A stretch of DNA of 32,388 nucleotides, taken from an uncultured Emergencia sp. (GTDB lineage Bacteria; Bacillota; Clostridia; Peptostreptococcales; Anaerovoracaceae). The DNA lies in NCBI GenBank assembly GCA_937997955.1, contig CALLDR010000026.1, forward strand, positions 1 through 32,388. Direction: 5' to 3'. The stretch's first letter is position 1. Each line of letters opens with the position of its first letter. Positions 31,389 to 32,388 of this stretch are shown here, in pieces. The notes beneath the pieces were generated by a model that saw nothing but the letters and a program-made list of their open reading frames with translations, did no database searches and was not told the origin of the DNA. Both the position numbers and the translations under genes were made by a program.

Positions 31389-31774
31389 TTGCTTACTGCG
31401 TCTTCGATCAGTTCGCCGAGAGATTGGCTGGTAACGCCGGCTACTAGGTTGTCGCAGCGGTTCATCGGGATCAAAATTCGGACCGCGTCACTTTGGCCTA
31501 CGGCAGCTGCCATCTTTGGCGTCACCTCTCCCAGAAGGGCGTCGGCGATGACGATTCCGATGGGGCCGATGATATAGTCCGCGCGGCGGCATGCCACGAT
31601 GACAGGATTTTCTCCCGTCGCCCCTTCGTCAGCGCCGCCCTTCAGCATAGCGGCGGTAGCCATGGCGTTGGTGCCGACAGCCGTGATGCGGCTTTCCGGG
31701 AAGTTTTTGCGGACAGTCTCGATGACCTGCTTTCCCAGCCGGCCCCCTTGTCCGTCTATGACCAGAATGTTCAT
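31370..31774 (-). CDS. DUF3842 family protein
   Basis: A 134-residue soluble protein, beginning MNILVIDGQGGRLGKQ with a Rossmann-like first strand and Gly loop. The GTNAMATAAMLKGGAD and GPIGIVIADALLGEVTP stretches match DUF3842, common in Clostridia and without known function. The ATG at 31774 is chosen because AAGGAG lies 8 nt upstream; the frame is open further back but those codons have no such site. Three TATAAT hexamers on the minus strand (31837-31859) may hold its promoter. It stands alone with a shared 3' hairpin. Confidence 0.88.
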   Translation of the reverse strand: MNILVIDGQGGRLGKQVIETVRKNFPESRITAVGTNAMATAAMLKGGADEGATGENPVIVACRRADYIIGPIGIVIADALLGEVTPKMAAAVGQSDAVRILIPMNRCDNLVAGVTSQSLGELIEDAVSKIAGAC

Positions 31775-32352
31775 ATGCTTTACTCCTTGTGTTTCCTTTT
31801 CGTTTCTATCAATTTCTGTCAGTTTACTTTCTATTATTATACTCATTATATTTATTATACTTGCATTGGCCGTCCCGCGCAAGAGGAAGAAGGGTCAGGC
31901 TCAGAGCCTGCGCGTGAAATTACAAAGGAATGACCTTGATACGGGATTGTGGGATTATGGACCTGGCTCTTGACCTGGCGTGCGTTGGGCTAAATCCTCT
32001 CATATCCTGCAAAAAGCCCAACTCCATCAACCGCATTATAGAGCTGCCACTACTGCTCTGCTAAAACCCGTGCTGTGTGAATCCAGCCGGGAAAATAGGT
32101 CATCAAAGCATGGGCCCGGGGAATGGGCTTGCGGACTGTCTCATCACAGCCTGGGCCTATGGCGGTTATTTTACCGTTTTGGTTCCCGCGGCCTGACCGG
32201 CCGTCCCAGTCCAGCTGTAATGGCTTATAGGATAATGATTCATATCCCCCTGCTTCCTTACTCCCTTTGCTCCCCCCCTGCGCGCCATCCGCCGGAATCT
32301 TTTCAGTCTGATGTCTTTTCTGGCGCCCTTTCTCTGTTCTGATATACTAAAG
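31775..32352. other. Mostly gene-free stretch at the right edge
   Basis: Nearly 580 bp. It holds the DUF3842 upstream region with three TATAAT hexamers, the second copy of the dispersed inverted repeat (31984-32033), and otherwise mixed-composition DNA. An open frame of 120 codons (31980-32342) lacks a ribosome site and any recognisable protein pattern, so it is not called. Confidence 0.5.
31984..32033. repeat. Dispersed inverted-repeat element, copy 2
   Basis: GTTGGGC (31984-31990) and GCCCAAC (32016-32022) are perfect inverted arms. The flanks GTTGGGCTAAA, TGCAAAAA and ATCAAC match copy 1 near 3062-3121. This copy is about 10 nt shorter in the middle. Confidence 0.55.
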
Positions 32353-32381
32353 TTGTAATAGGTTGTTCACTTTGATAAAAT
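32353..32381 (+). promoter_or_regulatory. Promoter reading out of the window
   Basis: TTGTAA (32353-32358), 17-bp spacer and TAAAAT (32376-32381) with TG one base before it (TGATAAAAT). It implies a plus-strand gene or RNA just past the right edge. Confidence 0.5.
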
Positions 32382-32388
32382 AGAGAGG

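Noticed and set aside
31980..32342. 120-codon plus-strand ORF at the right edge
   Set aside because: No ribosome site, biased composition, and it overlaps the dispersed inverted repeat.

Overview
The window looks like the chromosome of a moderately GC-rich anaerobic member of the Bacillota, probably class Clostridia. Three things point there: strong AGGAGG-type ribosome binding sites with occasional TTG/GTG starts, the hrcA-grpE-dnaK-dnaJ order behind a perfect CIRCE operator, and an [FeFe]-hydrogenase maturase (HydE). The genus cannot be fixed from sequence alone. Amino-acid and peptide use is the main theme, which suggests an amino-acid-fermenting lifestyle (inference).

Layout. 1-2946: tail of an unknown gene, then a Leu/Phe-type amino acid dehydrogenase and a Na+-coupled amino acid symporter in one operon. 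3165-5275: an ECF-like sigma factor overlapping a membrane protein that is probably its anti-sigma factor and carries a 3 x 15-residue tandem repeat. 5599-8645 (minus): M20 dipeptidase (PepV-like) followed by a YfcC-family carrier. 8744-11031 (minus): hydE then mnmA, with a textbook terminator. 11286-12569: cysK with its own promoter, a long leader containing a 26-codon ORF with adjacent Cys codons, and a strong 3' hairpin. 12738-15087 (minus): an Rpn/PD-(D/E)XK family protein, a 670-bp gene-poor stretch with short tandem repeats, and a nitroreductase. 15300-20316: CIRCE-controlled hrcA-grpE-dnaK-dnaJ operon ending in a terminator. 20423-27880: a metabolic block with a GPH-type sugar symporter, an M32 carboxypeptidase homologue lacking its HExxH motif, a LuxR-type regulator, an S15/CocE peptidase and an MFS transporter. 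27954-30337: prmA, a small membrane protein gene and rsmE. 30400-31288: an AT-rich, apparently decayed membrane-protein gene. 31370-31774: a DUF3842 protein. The window closes with a mostly gene-free stretch and a promoter reading out of the right edge.

In Bacillus subtilis, prmA and rsmE directly follow dnaJ. Here the metabolic block separates them, and prmA-rsmE seems to have its own promoter. The most unusual items are the Cys-Cys leader peptide ahead of cysK, the predicted catalytically dead M32 peptidase (HSGGK in place of HExxH), a dispersed inverted-repeat element present near both ends of the window, a cluster of nested hairpins upstream of the LuxR-type gene, and the decayed three-fragment gene after rsmE. 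No complete mobile element, CRISPR array, tRNA or rRNA was found.
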